From SFTJ01 sp051871555 (lineage in GTDB: Bacteria; Bacteroidota; Bacteroidia; Bacteroidales; Muribaculaceae), in contig JBJECZ010000149.1 of NCBI GenBank assembly GCA_051871555.1, positions 1-19,961 of the forward strand: a stretch of DNA of 19,961 bases, written 5' to 3'. The first letter of the stretch is position 1. Each line of letters starts with the position of its first letter. The notes under the pieces are model-generated. The model saw nothing but the letters and a program-made list of their open reading frames with translations, was not told the origin of the DNA and made no database searches. Shown one piece after another: positions 8,048-15,818 of this stretch. The translations under genes and the position numbers were made by a program.

Positions 8048-9196
8048 TTATTCCGGTTTTGGTTGTTCCTCGTCGCCCGAATGAACCTCGGCTTTAGCGT
8101 CAGCCGACGGTTTGATGCCATCAACATAAAGCAAATATTGCTTATAGTACGAAATGAGCAACGCCGTGAGCGGCAATGCCACAATCAGTCCTACAAATCC
8201 CAGCAACGAGCCCCACACCGACAGCGACAGCAAAATGAGCACCGGGTTGATGCTCATGTTTTTGCCCATGATTCGCGGTGTGAGCACAAGGTCCTGAATG
8301 GCTTGCACAACACAATAAACCCCGATGGTGTAGGCACACATCACCCAGAAGTTGCTGCCACATGCCACGGCATCAACCAAGCACAGGAATATGGCAATCG
8401 GAATCGACACCAACTGCAGATATGGCACCATGTTCAGCACTCCGATGAACAAACCAAACACCACTGCCATCGGCAAGCCAATAATCGAAAACCCTATGGC
8501 AAACATCACGCCTACAAGCGCAGCGATCAATGCCTGCGAACGGAAATAAAGGCTCATGCCTCGCTTTACATCGCCAATCACATTGAACACGCCAACACGA
8601 TAGCGCATCGGCACAGCGGCATGCACACCGCGCACAATCTTGTTATAGTCGATGAGCAAGAAAATCAAGTAAAGCACCGACACCAACCACGAGCATACGT
8701 TGGCAATCACCCCTGCTGTAACACCCAAAAAGCTCCAAGTGCGTTGAAATACGCTGGAAATCAGCTTCATCCATTGCTCCTTGCTCAGTAGCCCGGCAAT
8801 GCGCTCAACATCGATGTACTGCAGCAAGAAATCGTGAACCTCACGCGGCAAATAATTCACGTCGAGGCGATGCGTGGCATAATTCGACAGCAGCGACACC
8901 ATTCGGGTGAACTCGTCGAACACATAGGGCAGCACCACCCAGCAAAAAGCCACCAGAGCTGCCACCACCTCAACAAGCGTCACAATCGCCGGCAAAGCAT
9001 CGCCCTTGCAACGCAGCAATCGGCGATTAAACTCCACAGCCGGGTGAAGCATATATGCCACCAAGCACGCCACGAAAAACGGCAACAGCACTCCGCTGAG
9101 ATAGTTAATCAGATACACCACCGTTGCCACTACAAAGGCGGCAAACAAAATGCGCACCACGCGGTCGAAATCGTATTTTCGTCTTGCTTCAGTCAT
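8048..9196 (-). CDS. AI-2E/PerM-family transporter-like membrane protein
   Basis: This 382-residue polytopic inner-membrane protein is of normal length for the AI-2E/PerM (formerly UPF0118) family. Hydrophobic segments lie at about 14-30, 34-52, 68-90, 157-184, 222-245, 246-275, 283-303 and 315-350. Family landmarks are YFRSQALIAALVGV (217-230), the GLFIGVLNMVPYLQ loop (248-261), and INPVLILLSLSVWG followed by GLIVALPL (316-343). The usual PYIG is PYLQ here, a minor variation. Known members export small molecules (AI-2 in one E. coli protein) or act as Na+/H+ antiporters; the substrate here cannot be told. The C-terminal tail is short, polar and acidic. The start ATG is at 9196. A divergent promoter lies about 110 bases upstream. 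Confidence 0.92.
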   Translation of the reverse strand: MTEARRKYDFDRVVRILFAAFVVATVVYLINYLSGVLLPFFVACLVAYMLHPAVEFNRRLLRCKGDALPAIVTLVEVVAALVAFCWVVLPYVFDEFTRMVSLLSNYATHRLDVNYLPREVHDFLLQYIDVERIAGLLSKEQWMKLISSVFQRTWSFLGVTAGVIANVCSWLVSVLYLIFLLIDYNKIVRGVHAAVPMRYRVGVFNVIGDVKRGMSLYFRSQALIAALVGVMFAIGFSIIGLPMAVVFGLFIGVLNMVPYLQLVSIPIAIFLCLVDAVACGSNFWVMCAYTIGVYCVVQAIQDLVLTPRIMGKNMSINPVLILLSLSVWGSLLGFVGLIVALPLTALLISYYKQYLLYVDGIKPSADAKAEVHSGDEEQPKPE

Positions 9197-9308
9197 ATTT
9201 CCTTAGAAAATCGTTTGAATGTTAATCTATAGCTGATTATATCACTATTAAAAATATTCACTCTGCAGGCATAGCTTCATTTAAGCGCCAAGCCACACCT
9301 TAGTGCAA

Positions 9309-9339
9309 CAAAAATACAATATTTTTCACACACAACAAA
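9309..9339 (-). promoter_or_regulatory. Bacteroidetes-type promoter of the AI-2E-family gene
   Basis: Read on the - strand, TTTG (9339-9336), a 19-base spacer and TATTTTTG (9316-9309) match the Bacteroidetes consensus TTTG-N19-21-TAnnTTTG exactly. Transcription would start near 9302, giving a leader of about 105 bases before the ATG at 9196. The site abuts a + strand promoter candidate at 9347-9378. Confidence 0.65.
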
Positions 9340-9346
9340 TCAAAAT

Positions 9347-9378
9347 TTTCATTCTCTCGCGCCAAATGATTATCTTAG
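9347..9378 (+). promoter_or_regulatory. Candidate promoter of the lipoprotein / MORN-Sel1 genes
   Basis: TTTC (9347-9350), a 20-base spacer and TATCTTAG (9371-9378) match TTTG-N20-TAnnTTTG with one mismatch in each box. It is placed about 58 bases before ATG 9436 and lies back to back with the - strand promoter at 9309-9339, so both could be controlled together. Confidence 0.4.
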
Positions 9379-9435
9379 CAGCAAAATTCAAAAAAAATAG
9401 AATTCAACTAACCCCTAAAAAATACATTGACAACA

Positions 9436-9837
9436 ATGAAACATCTTACCAAGACAGTGAGAACGCTGATTGCCACAGCACTGCTCACAGTATTCTGCAC
9501 AACATTTAGCGGCTGCTCCGACGAGAAATACGGCATCTACCTCTACACCTTCAACATCGAACGCACCGAGCAACCAGTCGACCAGGAATCGAAAGCCATA
9601 CTCGACGCCTATCGCCAAGCAATCGGGTTTACCGGTTTCGAAGCCTCGCTCAGCGGCGACGAAGACACTTGCAACCAGAAAGTGCTCGACGGCTGTGCTC
9701 AAGCGCAAGCCAAGGTGGAGCAGATGCAACTAAGCGGCGGATATGTGATGCGCGTTGTAAACAACGCCACCTACAAGACCATCTACAGCCACGGCTTCGG
9801 GCTGCTTGAAGGTGAAGACGGCATAATCGACAAATAA
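9436..9837 (+). CDS. Small predicted lipoprotein of unknown function
   Basis: A 133-residue protein. The ATG at 9436 is preferred to the TTG three codons upstream. The N-terminus is a lipoprotein signal: MKHLTKTVRT, a hydrophobic stretch, then the lipobox FSGC with Cys27. The following SDEK lacks an Asp at +2 and does not settle inner versus outer membrane. The roughly 106-residue mature part is mixed alpha/beta, with two more cysteines near DTCNQKVLDGC that could pair. I recognise no family. The reading frame is clean and codon use resembles the neighbours. It lies 47 bases before the MORN-Sel1 gene on the same strand, with only a weak AT hairpin (9834-9850) between them, so co-transcription is plausible. 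Confidence 0.75.
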   Translation: MKHLTKTVRTLIATALLTVFCTTFSGCSDEKYGIYLYTFNIERTEQPVDQESKAILDAYRQAIGFTGFEASLSGDEDTCNQKVLDGCAQAQAKVEQMQLSGGYVMRVVNNATYKTIYSHGFGLLEGEDGIIDK

Positions 9838-9884
9838 TAATCTTTATTATCAAACACATTACCTAATCCTCAATATCCATTATT

Positions 9885-11825
9885 ATGAACCTGCATCCCG
9901 ACGAATGGGCGTTGCTGCCCGATGGCAGGCGCTATCAGGGTGAAACCGACAAATCAACCATGCTTCCACACGGCTTTGGCATTATTGCCATCGACGATAG
10001 TCATTTCTATGCCGGCGAGTTTGTTGGCGGCAAGCGGCACGGACGAGGCTTTGTGATTGAGCACACGGTTGAGGAACGTGAGGAAGAGGTGTGGGTGAAC
10101 GGCACCTACGAGGAAGTGATGGCTACGGCACATTTCGACAACGCCGGCAGAGCGATAAGTTACAACAACGCAGGTCATTACGAGCGCCGCAAAGTGCGAC
10201 ACGACAGCTGGACAAAACAACATGACGGCAAATGGGAAAATGATGTGCTGGTGAGCGAAGTCCACACCGAGGCTTTGCATAGCTCGCCGTGGAGGTGGGC
10301 AACCATAGAATGCAGCATCAATCATTATTACAGTGGCACACCCGGCATGCCATCGAACTATGCAACACCTATTAACGAAGCAGGCACCGATGGCAGCATC
10401 GTGCTCAACGGCAAGGCGTTTGTGTCGCCGTACGACGAGCACCGCCTGATATTCTGCACTTCGCAAGGGCACGTGTTTGCGCTTGCCGCCGACCACAACA
10501 AGCAGTTCCACAGTCGCTACAGCGACGGCAACCTGCGACAAAGTTTCAGCTATTCGCTCAGTCTTGACGAACCCGATTACTGCTCGATCATGAGTCAATG
10601 CCGATTTGACGATTTGGTGCAGACGGCGCTCACCGACGACAGCGAGGCTTCGCAGATATATCTTTCGCGAGTGTTCTACACGCGCTGCTCAATTTTTATG
10701 CTCTCGTCCGACACCATTCAACAGCTGAAACAGGTTGCCGACGAGGGCAATGCTTGCGCTCAGTTTGCCTACGGGCGTCACCTGGTTGTCACCAATCCCG
10801 ACGAGCAATCGAAAGACCTATCGCTCGAGTATTTTGGCAAAGCGCAGCAACAAGGGCTGCCCGACGCCATGGCTGCCATCAGCGAAGCCTGGCAATACGG
10901 CGACTTTGGAATTGTTGACCTTTCGAAGGCTAAGCAAACAGTCAACCAAGCGCTGCAGCTACGAAGCGAATACGCAGCCTTTGTGCAACTGAAAACAATG
11001 GTGTTTGGCGACGACGACCAACTCGAAACAGCACTGGCAGTGACTGACTCGCTCATCGAACTAAACGCCGAACGCGAAACGCCTTACGCGCAATGGCGCT
11101 ACTTCAAGGGCGTGGCACACTGCACCATGGGCAACATTGAGGAAGCGGAAAAACACCTGACATTTGCCTGCAACCAAGGCTGCATCGATGCTTGGCTGGA
11201 ACGGGCTGTTAATGCCGGCGGATTCGACGAAAACGGCGACATCATCAACAAAGAGGCTTACTTCGACACACTCAGAGAAGGCACAAAGCATCACAACCCC
11301 GAGTGCCGCACTTTGCTGGCTTGGGACGCCGTACTGCAATTCGACGAGAACCCTCAGCATGAACAGAACCCCGAACGCGCCCAAGCTGTTATCAACGAAC
11401 TGAAAGAATGCACGCGCTACGGCTCGAGAACTGCCTGCGAGCTCCTTGGCGACATTTACCTCAACGGCTGGCTCGGACAGGATTACGACGTAGACCAAGC
11501 ATGGCGCTGGTATGCCCAATCAGCCATCTGGCACTGCGACACTGGCTACGAGAAGATGTATGAAATGGTTTACAACCATCTGAAGGATGCAGAGCAAGAT
11601 TTCAGCGACATGCTTGCCCTCAACGGCGCCCGACTCGGCTCAAAACGGCTGCTTGCCGCCACGGTGGTTGCCTATACACACGGGCGGCTCACCGAGTTTG
11701 CAAGCGAGATTGAGCAATACTACGAGCCCCTTTTCGACGACCCCAACGGGTTTTCTCTTGACGACGACATGCCCAACCCCGACGACCAGCCCGACGACGA
11801 CGGCCGTTACGATGCCTGGGTGTGA
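9885..11825 (+). CDS. Cytoplasmic MORN plus Sel1-repeat protein
   Basis: A 646-residue protein without signal peptide or membrane segment, starting at ATG 9885. Two MORN-type hairpins are visible near the N-terminus: YQGE with PHGFG (17-32) and YAGEFVGGKRHGRGFVI (42-58). The region about 285-550 holds Sel1/TPR-like alpha repeats, with alternating A-x-x-x-L-G/A and A-x-x-W/Y-x-x-x-A patterns such as LEYFGKAQQQG, LGDIYLNGWLG and AWRWYAQSA. The C-terminus is strongly acidic (DDDMPNPDDQPDDD). Both repeat types act as protein- or membrane-binding scaffolds, so a scaffold or adaptor role is inferred; no active site is visible. The gene follows a lipoprotein gene by 47 bases and may belong to its transcript. 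The middle section (about 90-280) matches nothing I recognise. Confidence 0.82.
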   Translation: MNLHPDEWALLPDGRRYQGETDKSTMLPHGFGIIAIDDSHFYAGEFVGGKRHGRGFVIEHTVEEREEEVWVNGTYEEVMATAHFDNAGRAISYNNAGHYERRKVRHDSWTKQHDGKWENDVLVSEVHTEALHSSPWRWATIECSINHYYSGTPGMPSNYATPINEAGTDGSIVLNGKAFVSPYDEHRLIFCTSQGHVFALAADHNKQFHSRYSDGNLRQSFSYSLSLDEPDYCSIMSQCRFDDLVQTALTDDSEASQIYLSRVFYTRCSIFMLSSDTIQQLKQVADEGNACAQFAYGRHLVVTNPDEQSKDLSLEYFGKAQQQGLPDAMAAISEAWQYGDFGIVDLSKAKQTVNQALQLRSEYAAFVQLKTMVFGDDDQLETALAVTDSLIELNAERETPYAQWRYFKGVAHCTMGNIEEAEKHLTFACNQGCIDAWLERAVNAGGFDENGDIINKEAYFDTLREGTKHHNPECRTLLAWDAVLQFDENPQHEQNPERAQAVINELKECTRYGSRTACELLGDIYLNGWLGQDYDVDQAWRWYAQSAIWHCDTGYEKMYEMVYNHLKDAEQDFSDMLALNGARLGSKRLLAATVVAYTHGRLTEFASEIEQYYEPLFDDPNGFSLDDDMPNPDDQPDDDGRYDAWV

Positions 11826-11889
11826 CTCTCACAACAAGCAAATAAATGATGACCTTAAATACACATAAAATGTTTTTTTGAGCAAAAGG

Positions 11890-11921
11890 TTTGGTGATTA
11901 AGCCCCTGTTGCTTAATTTTG
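11890..11921 (+). promoter_or_regulatory. Full-consensus Bacteroidetes promoter with embedded inverted repeat
   Basis: TTTG (11890-11893), a 20-base spacer and TAATTTTG (11914-11921) match the consensus at every fixed position. With a start about 7 bases after the -7 box, the leader to ATG 11940 is only about 12 bases. The inverted repeat ATTAAGC/GCTTAAT (11897-11903 and 11911-11917, 7-base loop) lies inside the spacer and overlaps the -7 box. Confidence 0.75.
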
Positions 11922-11939
11922 CATTAAATTAGGAAGATT

Positions 11940-12449
11940 ATGGACAGCGACAGCATATATTACTACATATTTATTGGTGCAGTGATGCTCTTCTCGTTTC
12001 TAAACAGCCGAAAAAAAGCTAAAGCTGAGAAAGAGAAGCGCGAGCAAGCTATGCGCAACCAGCCGCCACCAATGCCGCCCCAAAGCGCTTTCACAACTGA
12101 AAGCAAGCAATTCGACGATTGGTTCAATCAACCCGAGCCACAATCCGAAGCGCAACCGGAGCCTCAGCAGCCAATCACCACACTCTCCGACCTTATCAAA
12201 GCATTGAGCATGCCCAATCAGGCACCGCAAATGCCCAAGCCACGCGCAGCAACGGCAATGCCCAAAGTGCCGACACAACCGGCGCAACAACGCTCAATAG
12301 CCATCGAGCCGCCCGAAATGGAGGGACAGCGAGCCACCACCGTCACGACCGACGACGCATACTCGCAGCCAACCGACCAGCTGCCATCGTCGAGCCACGA
12401 CTGGCGCCGTGCCATAATAGCCCATGAGATTTTGAAACGCAAATTCTAA
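11940..12449 (+). CDS. Small membrane-anchored protein with Pro/Gln-rich linker
   Basis: A 169-residue protein. Residues 6-22 form one hydrophobic segment (YYYIFIGAVMLFSFL), followed by a strongly basic and charged stretch (SRKKAKAEKEKREQ). This predicts an N-out, C-in anchor with a cytoplasmic body. Residues about 40-150 are low in complexity and rich in Pro, Gln and Ala, so probably disordered. The last 17 residues (DWRRAIIAHEILKRKF) form a predicted amphipathic helix. Similar ends, with a conserved Glu-Ile-Leu and basic residues, recur in small Bacteroidetes membrane proteins as I recall them; this is from memory. Function is unknown. A full-consensus promoter lies just upstream. The CoA transferase gene follows after 39 bases without an evident promoter, so read-through is likely. 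Confidence 0.72.
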   Translation: MDSDSIYYYIFIGAVMLFSFLNSRKKAKAEKEKREQAMRNQPPPMPPQSAFTTESKQFDDWFNQPEPQSEAQPEPQQPITTLSDLIKALSMPNQAPQMPKPRAATAMPKVPTQPAQQRSIAIEPPEMEGQRATTVTTDDAYSQPTDQLPSSSHDWRRAIIAHEILKRKF

Positions 12450-12488
12450 CAATAACATAACTATCAAAACAAATTATACCTTACGAAA

Positions 12489-13997
12489 ATGAAATTCCCA
12501 TTTATCTCGGCTGAAGAAGCAGCCGAACTTATCAACAATGGTGACAACCTGGGATTCTCAGGCTTCACATATTCAGGTATTCCAAAAGTGGTGCCTGGCG
12601 CAATTGCCGCCAAAGCACGTCGCGAACACGAGGCAGGTCGCGAATTCAAGGTGAGCGTATTCACCGGTGCATCTACGAGCGACACCGTTGACGGTGAACT
12701 ATCACGCGCTCAAGCACTTAACCGCCGTACTCCCTACCAAAACACACCTGAACTGCGCAAGCACATCAACAACCACGAGGTGCACTATTTCGACCTTCAC
12801 CTCTCGGAGCTGGCTCAGAAATTCCGCTACGGCACATTCGGCAAGATGCACTGTGCCATCATCGAAGCCACCAAGGTGACCGACGACGGCAAGGTGATTC
12901 TTGGCACCGGTCTTGGCAATGCTCCTACTTGGGTGAAATATGCCGACAAAATCATCATTGAACTTAACGAACAACTCGACGAACGCCTCGAAGGCATGCA
13001 CGACGTGTATCTGCCTCTCGACCCACCTCACCGTCGCGAAATTCCACTCTACACCCCATACGACCGCATCGGCACCACCTATCTGCAAATCGACCCGGCA
13101 AAGGTTGTGGGCGTGGTTAAGACCAACGTGAACGTAGGCACAATGTCGAAGTTCACTCCTGCCAACGAGGTTACCAACCAGATTGGCGCCAACGTGTGCG
13201 ACTTCCTCACCAACGAACTGCGCAACGGCCGTATTCCAAAAGAATTCCTTCCTATCCAGAGCGGTGTGGGCAACGTGGCTAACGCCGTGCTCGCAGGTCT
13301 CGAAGCCAGCAAGGAAATTCCACCGTTCACCATGTACACCGAGGTGATGCAAGACACCGTGCTCGACCTCGTGAAGAGCGGCAAATGTAAGCTGGTGAGC
13401 ACCTGCTCGATGTCGTTCTCTAACGACGCCATCCTCAACTTCTACAAGGACATCGACGAGCTCAAGAAGCACATCATACTCCGTCCGGCTGAAATCTCCA
13501 ACAACCCTGGCTTGATTCGCCGCCTCGGCGTTATTGCCATGAATACAGCCCTCGAAGCCGACATCTTCGGCGCCATCAACTCAACCCACGTCACCGGCAC
13601 CAAGATGATGAACGGCATCGGCGGCTCGGGCGACTTCACACGCAACGGCTATCTGAGCATCTTCAGCTGCCCGTCGGTGGCAAAGGACGGCCTCATCAGC
13701 GCCATCGTGCCTATGGTGTCGCACGTCGACCACTCCGAACACTCGGTTGACGTGATTATCACCGAACAAGGCATTGCCGACGTGCGCGGTCTCGACCCTG
13801 TGCAACGCGCAAAGGTGATTATCGACAACTGCGCGCACCCCGACTATCGCCCATTGCTGCACGAATATCTGCGCATTGGCGTGGAAGGACGCGGCGGACA
13901 GACAGCAGCAACCCTCGAGGCTGCGCTGGCATTCCACACCACGTTCCTTGCCGAAGGCGACATGCGCAAGACCGATTTCTCGAAGTACGTTAAATAA
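12489..13997 (+). CDS. Acetyl-CoA hydrolase/transferase family CoA transferase (succinate/propionate type)
   Basis: A 502-residue enzyme of full length for the acetyl-CoA hydrolase/transferase family (class I CoA transferases such as Cat1, AarC and ScpC). Members move CoA between acyl-CoAs and carboxylates. In Bacteroidales the usual role is propionyl-CoA:succinate CoA transfer at the end of the succinate-propionate pathway, or acetate/succinate exchange. The catalytic glutamate is expected to be Glu285 in YTEVMQD, which matches the E-V-x-Q-D active site of AarC-type enzymes. The glycine loop NGIGGSGDF (375-383), followed by TRNGYLSIF, is intact and contacts CoA in homologues. No signal peptide is present, so it is cytosolic. 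Substrate choice cannot be read from the sequence. No methylmalonyl-CoA pathway genes are adjacent. The gene ends in a strong terminator and may be transcribed from the promoter at 11890-11921. Confidence 0.94.
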   Translation: MKFPFISAEEAAELINNGDNLGFSGFTYSGIPKVVPGAIAAKARREHEAGREFKVSVFTGASTSDTVDGELSRAQALNRRTPYQNTPELRKHINNHEVHYFDLHLSELAQKFRYGTFGKMHCAIIEATKVTDDGKVILGTGLGNAPTWVKYADKIIIELNEQLDERLEGMHDVYLPLDPPHRREIPLYTPYDRIGTTYLQIDPAKVVGVVKTNVNVGTMSKFTPANEVTNQIGANVCDFLTNELRNGRIPKEFLPIQSGVGNVANAVLAGLEASKEIPPFTMYTEVMQDTVLDLVKSGKCKLVSTCSMSFSNDAILNFYKDIDELKKHIILRPAEISNNPGLIRRLGVIAMNTALEADIFGAINSTHVTGTKMMNGIGGSGDFTRNGYLSIFSCPSVAKDGLISAIVPMVSHVDHSEHSVDVIITEQGIADVRGLDPVQRAKVIIDNCAHPDYRPLLHEYLRIGVEGRGGQTAATLEAALAFHTTFLAEGDMRKTDFSKYVK

Positions 13998-14031
13998 CAA
14001 ATATTGTTGATTTACACCCCAACATCACACT

Positions 14032-14076
14032 TGCGGCTCTGCTATTCGCTCCAACAGCGTGGCAGAGCCGCATTTA
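14032..14076 (+). terminator. Intrinsic terminator after the CoA transferase
   Basis: A perfect 11-bp stem pairs TGCGGCTCTGC (14032-14042) with GCAGAGCCGCA (14062-14072), with a 19-base loop, and tttat follows. It lies 35 bases after the stop codon. Confidence 0.8.
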
Positions 14077-14109
14077 TGTTGTCAGAAACACAATTTTTCG
14101 TACAATTAA

Positions 14110-14140
14110 TTAGAAATATTAGCGAAAAAAGTTAACTTTG
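14110..14140 (+). promoter_or_regulatory. Promoter of the Sel1 / GYF_2-CD225 gene pair
   Basis: TTAG (14110-14113), a 19-base spacer and TAACTTTG (14133-14140) match the Bacteroidetes pattern, with a perfect -7 box and one mismatch at -33. The predicted start is near 14147, which would leave the in-frame ATG at 14146 untranscribed. This supports the start at 14191. Confidence 0.55.
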
Positions 14141-14190
14141 CTATAATGATATCAATTAACGAATTATTATTGCAAAACATCCACTCGACT

Positions 14191-14991
14191 ATGAAACGAT
14201 TCATCACACTCACTATTGCCCTGCTGACGATTGCAGGCTCAGCAAATATCGTCACAGCCCAGCAACGCCGCGCCGCAACCACGGCACAGCAGTCGCGCCG
14301 CAACCATCAGAAAGTGGTTCCCGCCAAACGCGTCGCCGAGAGCGATGCCGAACTTGGCAAAAAATATTTCGACAGCGAAAACTACGCTAAAGCCATCGGC
14401 TATGTGAAAAAAGCCGCAGCCTCGGGCGACCTCGACAGCCAAGTGCGCCTTGCCGACATGACATTCTTCGGCAACGAAGTGGAGATGGACCGCGAAAAGG
14501 CTCACGACATGATTGACCAAGCCATCGAAAAAGGCAGCGCCTATGCCATGGAGCGCAAAGGATTCTACTTGATTTGCGAAGGCATGAAGCAAGAAGGCTT
14601 CGAATGGTTTAAGAAAGCCGCCGAAGCCGGCAACTGCGACGCATCGGTGTACGTGATGAACTGCTATCGCACAGGCGACTTCGAAATCACTCAACCCAAC
14701 GCCGAAGAAGCCGCCAAGTACTGCCGCATGGCAGCCCAACAAGGCAGCATGGAAGGCCAGGCATTCTTTGGGCTTTACCAGATAAACGGCGAAGCCGGCG
14801 TGGAGAAAAACCAACAAGAAGGCATAGCACTAATCGAAAAAGCCTACAAGCAATCGCAGCGCAACTCGTTTGAGAAAAACTGCCCCGAGGCAGCCAAAGC
14901 ACTTGCCGAGCACTATGCAGCAAACGGCAAAGCCGCCGATGCACAAGCAATCAGCGCCGCGCTGAAAAAATATCACCCCGACAAATATTAA
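14191..14991 (+). CDS. Secreted Sel1-repeat protein
   Basis: A 266-residue exported protein. ATG 14191 is chosen over the in-frame ATG 14146 because it begins a signal peptide (MKRFITLTIALLTIAGSA, then VTAQ; cleavage near residue 23) and because the predicted transcription start falls at about 14147. A basic, Gln-rich linker (24-48) leads into Sel1/TPR-like repeats at about 53-225: LGKKYFDSENYAKAIGYVKKAA (53-76), AHDMIDQAIEKGS (104-116), GFEWFKKAAEAGN (136-148), EEAAKYCRMAAQQGS (172-186) and GIALIEKAYK (211-220). Sel1 repeats mediate protein contacts, often in envelope stress or assembly functions; the partner here is unknown. The GYF_2-CD225 gene follows after 27 bases and shares the downstream terminator, so the two form an operon. 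Export to the periplasm is predicted, since no lipobox is present. Confidence 0.85.
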   Translation: MKRFITLTIALLTIAGSANIVTAQQRRAATTAQQSRRNHQKVVPAKRVAESDAELGKKYFDSENYAKAIGYVKKAAASGDLDSQVRLADMTFFGNEVEMDREKAHDMIDQAIEKGSAYAMERKGFYLICEGMKQEGFEWFKKAAEAGNCDASVYVMNCYRTGDFEITQPNAEEAAKYCRMAAQQGSMEGQAFFGLYQINGEAGVEKNQQEGIALIEKAYKQSQRNSFEKNCPEAAKALAEHYAANGKAADAQAISAALKKYHPDKY

Positions 14992-15018
14992 TTAATCAAA
15001 AAATCAACAATATCAACT

Positions 15019-15510
15019 ATGAAGTATTTTATTGCCGTAAACGGACAACAACAAGGCCCGTTTGAAGTGCGCGAACTGCAAGCACAAGGCATCACCCCAA
15101 CCACCCTGGTGTGGACCGAAGGAATGTCGGAATGGAAACCCGCCTACACCGTTGCCGAACTGGCTCCGCTTTTTGCTGGCGCAATTCATCCGGTGATGGG
15201 TCAACCAATGCAACAGCCAGTCAACCCTTGGGCGCAACCACAGGCTGGAGTGCCTATGCAACCAAAAACATGGCTTGTTGAATCGATTCTCGTGACAATC
15301 TTCTGCTGCCTGCCTTTGGGCATCATGGGCATCATAAAAGCTGCAAACGTCAGCTCGCTCTACAACGCAGGCCGCTACCAAGAAGCCAAGCAATCGTCGC
15401 AAGAAGCCGGCAAGTGGACCAAGTGGGGCCTCTGGATTGGCTTGATTGTCAGCATCCTCTACGGCATATTCGTGGGCATTACGGTTGCGACTCAAATGGG
15501 AACGTTCTAA
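15019..15510 (+). CDS. GYF_2 domain plus CD225/dispanin membrane protein
   Basis: A 163-residue protein. Residues 3-52 form a GYF_2 (DUF4339) domain, with the typical YFIAVNGQQQGPFEVREL opening and the T-L-V-W-x-x-G-M-x-x-W core. A Pro/Gln-rich linker (58-82) follows. Residues 84-157 match the CD225/dispanin family: a membrane segment at about 86-108 containing the hallmark CCLPLG (96-101), an amphipathic stretch Y-x-x-G-x-x-x-x-A (115-123) with SQEAGKWTKW, and a second membrane segment at about 135-157. The combination is common in Bacteroidetes. The GYF_2 domain probably faces the cytoplasm, but its ligand is unknown. The gene sits 27 bases after the secreted Sel1 gene and is followed by a strong terminator. 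Confidence 0.9.
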   Translation: MKYFIAVNGQQQGPFEVRELQAQGITPTTLVWTEGMSEWKPAYTVAELAPLFAGAIHPVMGQPMQQPVNPWAQPQAGVPMQPKTWLVESILVTIFCCLPLGIMGIIKAANVSSLYNAGRYQEAKQSSQEAGKWTKWGLWIGLIVSILYGIFVGITVATQMGTF

Positions 15511-15570
15511 CAAACAGTCGTAATCCACAAAAAGCATTTTTGAAGCTGTTTCAAAACAGACTCTTAGCCA

Positions 15571-15621
15571 AAATAGCGCATCGATTCATTAGGCATTCGA
15601 TGCGCTATTTGTTTTATTTTT
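15571..15621 (+). terminator. Strong intrinsic terminator after the Sel1 / GYF_2-CD225 operon
   Basis: A perfect 14-bp stem pairs AAATAGCGCATCGA (15571-15584) with TCGATGCGCTATTT (15597-15610), with a 12-base loop. The T-rich run gttttattttt follows. It begins 61 bases after the stop codon. Confidence 0.9.
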
Positions 15622-15751
15622 AAACCCATAATTACCCGACTTTGCCCAAAAAATCGCACTTTTAGCACCAAAACACTCCATTTTAATTTATTTAAACCAT
15701 TTTGTGTTAAAAAAATTGCTGAATATTCACGTTTATTTCACAGAAATGATG

Positions 15752-15759
15752 TAACTTTG
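15752..15759 (+). promoter_or_regulatory. Promoter -7 box of the TPR lipoprotein gene
   Basis: TAACTTTG matches TAnnTTTG exactly and would give a leader of about 53 bases before ATG 15819. No good TTTG lies 19-21 bases upstream, so only the -7 element is supported. The same octamer recurs at 14133 and 17696. Confidence 0.45.
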
Positions 15760-15818
15760 AACGTAAATAAGAACAAACTAACATTAACTGTATTTTATAC
15801 AACTTTCATTCATCAATT

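Larger units (their letters stand above)
15511..15818. other. Intergenic region with terminator and promoter, otherwise AT-rich
   Basis: This 308-base gap holds the terminator of the GYF_2-CD225 operon (15571-15621) and a promoter -7 box at 15752-15759. The stretch between them (about 15622-15750) is AT-rich. I see no open frame with coding character and no recognisable RNA gene. Confidence 0.6.

Noticed and set aside
8012..8791. A 259-codon + strand frame antisense to the AI-2E-family gene
   Set aside because: Its translation is rich in His, Gln and Asn, without any motif, as expected of the complement of a membrane-protein gene.
9834..9850. A hairpin at the end of the small lipoprotein gene as a terminator
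   Set aside because: The 7-bp stem is made only of A and T, has a 3-base loop and overlaps the stop codon, so it is too weak to call.
14146..14190. An earlier start (ATG 14146) for the Sel1-repeat gene
   Set aside because: It would bury the signal peptide at residue 16 and falls at or before the predicted transcription start.
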